Below are positions 5,078 to 6,336 of a stretch of DNA of 6,336 nt, in pieces. The stretch comes from WGMK01 sp046047315 (lineage in GTDB: Bacteria; Hydrogenedentota; Hydrogenedentia; Hydrogenedentales; JAEUWI01). The stretch lies in assembly GCA_046047315.1 (NCBI GenBank), contig JBJOID010000109.1, positions 1-6,336 of the forward strand. The letters are read 5' to 3'. The notes beneath the pieces are model-generated. The model saw only the letters and a program-made list of their open reading frames with translations. It did not search any database and had not been told where the DNA came from. The position numbers and the translations under genes were made by a program. Within the stretch, counting starts at the first letter, position 1. Every line of letters begins with the position of its first letter.

Positions 5078-5962
5078 CTACCGGCTCGCGTGCAGCGCCA
5101 GTGCGCGGCAAATGAGGGTGGCGGCAGGGGATTTGTTGAGGACGTAGAAGTGGATCCCGGGCACGCCCTCGTCGAGCAATTCCTCCACCTGCCGGGCGGT
5201 GTAGTAGGCCCCGGCGGCCAGTTGCCCCTCGAGGTCGTCGCCATGGGCTTGCAGGCGCCGGACGAGCGTCTCCGGCAATTGCGCGCCGCACATGGCGGTG
5301 ATGCGCTGCACCTGGGCGAAGTTGATGACGGGCAGCATGCCGGGGACGATAGGCACGGTGATTCCCGCCTCCACGCATTGGTCGCGCCAGCGCAGGAAAT
5401 CCTCGTTGCGATAGAAAAGCTGGGTGAGGATCACGTCCGCCCCGGCATCCACCTTGCGCTTGAGGTTCTCGATATCGGCCTCGGGGCTGGGTGCCTCGAG
5501 GTGGGTCTCAGGGTAGCCGCCCACCGCAATGCCCAGACGGTCGAAACGGGCGCGCAGATGGGCCACCAGTTCGGACGCATAAGCAAAGCCGCCCTCGACC
5601 GGCTTGAATTCCTTCTCTCCCGCCGGCGGATCCCCGCGCAGCGCCACGATGTTCTCAATGCCGAGATCGAGCGCCTCTTGCACATAGGCCGTCAGCTCGT
5701 CCGGCTGCGCTCCAACGCAGGTCAAGTGCGACGCGCAGGGAACATCGGGATAGGCAGCGCGAAAGCGCTTGAGAACTTCCAGCGTGGTGCCCCGCGTGGA
5801 GCCTCCTGCCCCGTACGTACAGGTGACGTAATGCGGATTGCAGGCCATCAACTCGGCCAGGTTCTCGAACAGCGCATTCATCCCCGCGTCGGACTTCGGC
5901 GGGAAGAGCTCAAAGGAGACAACGCAGCGATGCTGCGCATAGATTTCGTTCAAGGTGGTCAT
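5078..5962 (-). CDS. metF: 5,10-methylenetetrahydrofolate reductase
   Basis: FAD enzyme that reduces 5,10-methylene-THF to 5-methyl-THF, the methyl donor for methionine synthase. The 294-residue length is normal for the bacterial single-domain enzyme, a TIM barrel. Motifs in order: VSFELFPPK (15-23) with the catalytic Glu18, TYGAGGST (49-56), ASHLTC (77-82), ALRGDPP (107-113), GGYPETH (148-154), ILTQLFYRNEDF (178-189) and PGMLPVIN (207-214). The last part, GIHFYVLNKSPAATLICRAL, is the usual end. The ATG at 5962 starts at the expected place; the ribosome binding site is weak (GGGA about 10 nt upstream). It is divergent from metH across 196 bp and convergent with the chelatase, and its product feeds MetH directly. 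Confidence 0.97.
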   Translation of the reverse strand: MTTLNEIYAQHRCVVSFELFPPKSDAGMNALFENLAELMACNPHYVTCTYGAGGSTRGTTLEVLKRFRAAYPDVPCASHLTCVGAQPDELTAYVQEALDLGIENIVALRGDPPAGEKEFKPVEGGFAYASELVAHLRARFDRLGIAVGGYPETHLEAPSPEADIENLKRKVDAGADVILTQLFYRNEDFLRWRDQCVEAGITVPIVPGMLPVINFAQVQRITAMCGAQLPETLVRRLQAHGDDLEGQLAAGAYYTARQVEELLDEGVPGIHFYVLNKSPAATLICRALALHASR

Positions 5963-6158
5963 ACAAAGATCCCGGAAATTGGCGACGCCTCATGGTACCC
6001 CTTGCGGCCGGCGGATTGTACATGACGCGGGGATAGAGCGGTGTCAACGGGGTGTTTATTCCCTGAGCGGCCATGCGGCTGGTAGGATTCTCGGCTGAAG
6101 CAGTCCAAACCCGAACGCGGCTGCCCCTTCATACACTGGCACGACAGGCGGATAAACC
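5963..6158. promoter_or_regulatory. metF-metH divergent intergenic region
   Basis: This 196-bp gap should contain both promoters. On the minus strand a perfect TTGACA (6047-6042) and a TACAAT (6020-6015) are present, but 21 bp apart, too far for a normal sigma70 pair, so only one of them may be used, with a poorer partner. For metH I see no convincing -35 and -10 pair; TACACT (6132-6137) is a weak -10. The hexamer cggctg occurs three times (6076, 6092, 6118). I looked for the conserved cores of SAM, SAH and cobalamin riboswitches and did not find them. Confidence 0.4.
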
Positions 6159-6336
6159 ATGACCTTTCTCGAATTGCTGAAGCGTGAGGCCGTCATCATC
6201 GATGGCGCCACCGGCACGATGATTCAAGCATTGACCCTGACCGACGCCGATTTCGGCGGCTCGGATTATCGCATGCTCTCCGACCTGTTGGTGTTCTCTC
6301 GGCCGGAGGAAATGAAGAACATCCACAAAGAATACT
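6159..6336 (+). CDS. metH: Methionine synthase MetH, N-terminal 59 residues (runs off the right edge)
   Basis: The reading frame from the ATG at 6159 is open to the end of the window. It encodes MTFLELLKREAVIIDGATGTMIQ, then LTLTDADFGG and FSRPEEMKNIHKEY. The DGATGTMIQ motif (15-23) and the RPEEM..IH.EY segment are the start of the homocysteine S-methyltransferase domain of cobalamin-dependent methionine synthase, which transfers a methyl group from 5-methyl-THF to homocysteine through cobalamin. A purine-rich aggcgga (6146-6152) gives a moderate ribosome binding site. Only the first domain's beginning is visible, so a stand-alone homocysteine methyltransferase or a split MetH cannot be excluded; pairing with metF supports MetH. 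The expected following domains (pterin-binding, cobalamin-binding, activation) would lie beyond the window. Confidence 0.87.
   Translation, partial: MTFLELLKREAVIIDGATGTMIQALTLTDADFGGSDYRMLSDLLVFSRPEEMKNIHKEY

Noticed and set aside
5061..5088. A bidirectional terminator between the chelatase gene and metF
   Set aside because: Only a 5-bp complementary pair (cgagc and gctcg) flanks the gap and there is no T-run on either side.
5090..6025. A 311-codon open frame on the plus strand over metF
   Set aside because: It is antisense to a full-length, motif-complete MetF, with a low-complexity translation and no recognisable domain.
6015..6047. TTGACA and TACAAT as one metF promoter
   Set aside because: Both boxes are good, but 21 bp of spacing is outside the usual 16-18 bp range, so I do not call them a pair.
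6076..6123. Three copies of cggctg upstream of metH as a regulator array
   Set aside because: The hexamer is short and GC-rich, the spacings are irregular (16 and 26 bp), and it is not palindromic.
5963..6158. A SAM, SAH or cobalamin riboswitch ahead of metF or metH
   Set aside because: Methionine genes often carry one, but I could not find the conserved core sequences on either strand of this gap by eye.

Overview
This 6.3-kb window of a GC-rich bacterial chromosome is mostly conserved housekeeping DNA. The gene order rpsF-ssb-rpsR-(polytopic membrane protein)-rplI-dnaB, together with the protein sequences, suggests a Gram-negative-type bacterium, possibly Acidobacteriota. That assignment is an inference from family resemblance, because no marker gene here fixes the taxon.

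Left part (about 1-3850, all minus strand, so transcription runs from right to left): a compact ribosomal protein and replication operon. It starts at a candidate sigma70-type promoter near 3796-3825. The leader is short and carries a GC-rich hairpin and an unusually complete Shine-Dalgarno sequence. The genes in order of transcription are rpsF (S6, TTG start), ssb, rpsR (S18), a YybS/DUF2232-like membrane protein, rplI (L9) and dnaB (replicative helicase, whose C-terminal part lies beyond base 1). Gaps are 3-54 nt, and most genes have a clear ribosome binding site. The operon links ribosome assembly (S6, S18, L9) with replication (SSB, DnaB).

Middle part (about 3850-4680): a base composition that departs from the flanks. 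An AT-rich intergenic stretch is followed by a minus-strand gene for an unrecognised six-helix membrane protein of 191 residues, with visibly lower GC than its neighbours. A short divergent promoter region separates it from the next gene.

Right part (4684-6336): a methionine and corrinoid cluster. A short CbiX/SirB-type chelatase (plus strand) converges on metF (methylenetetrahydrofolate reductase, minus strand) with only 10 nt between the stops. metF is divergent from the start of metH (cobalamin-dependent methionine synthase, plus strand), which runs off the window. MetF makes the methyl-THF that MetH uses, and the chelatase may supply metal to the tetrapyrrole that becomes cobalamin or siroheme, so the three are plausibly linked.

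I found no CRISPR array, insertion sequence, tRNA or rRNA. I see no clearly novel system. The items most worth checking are the rpsF leader and the palindromes upstream of it, the unrecognised membrane protein, and the variant S18.
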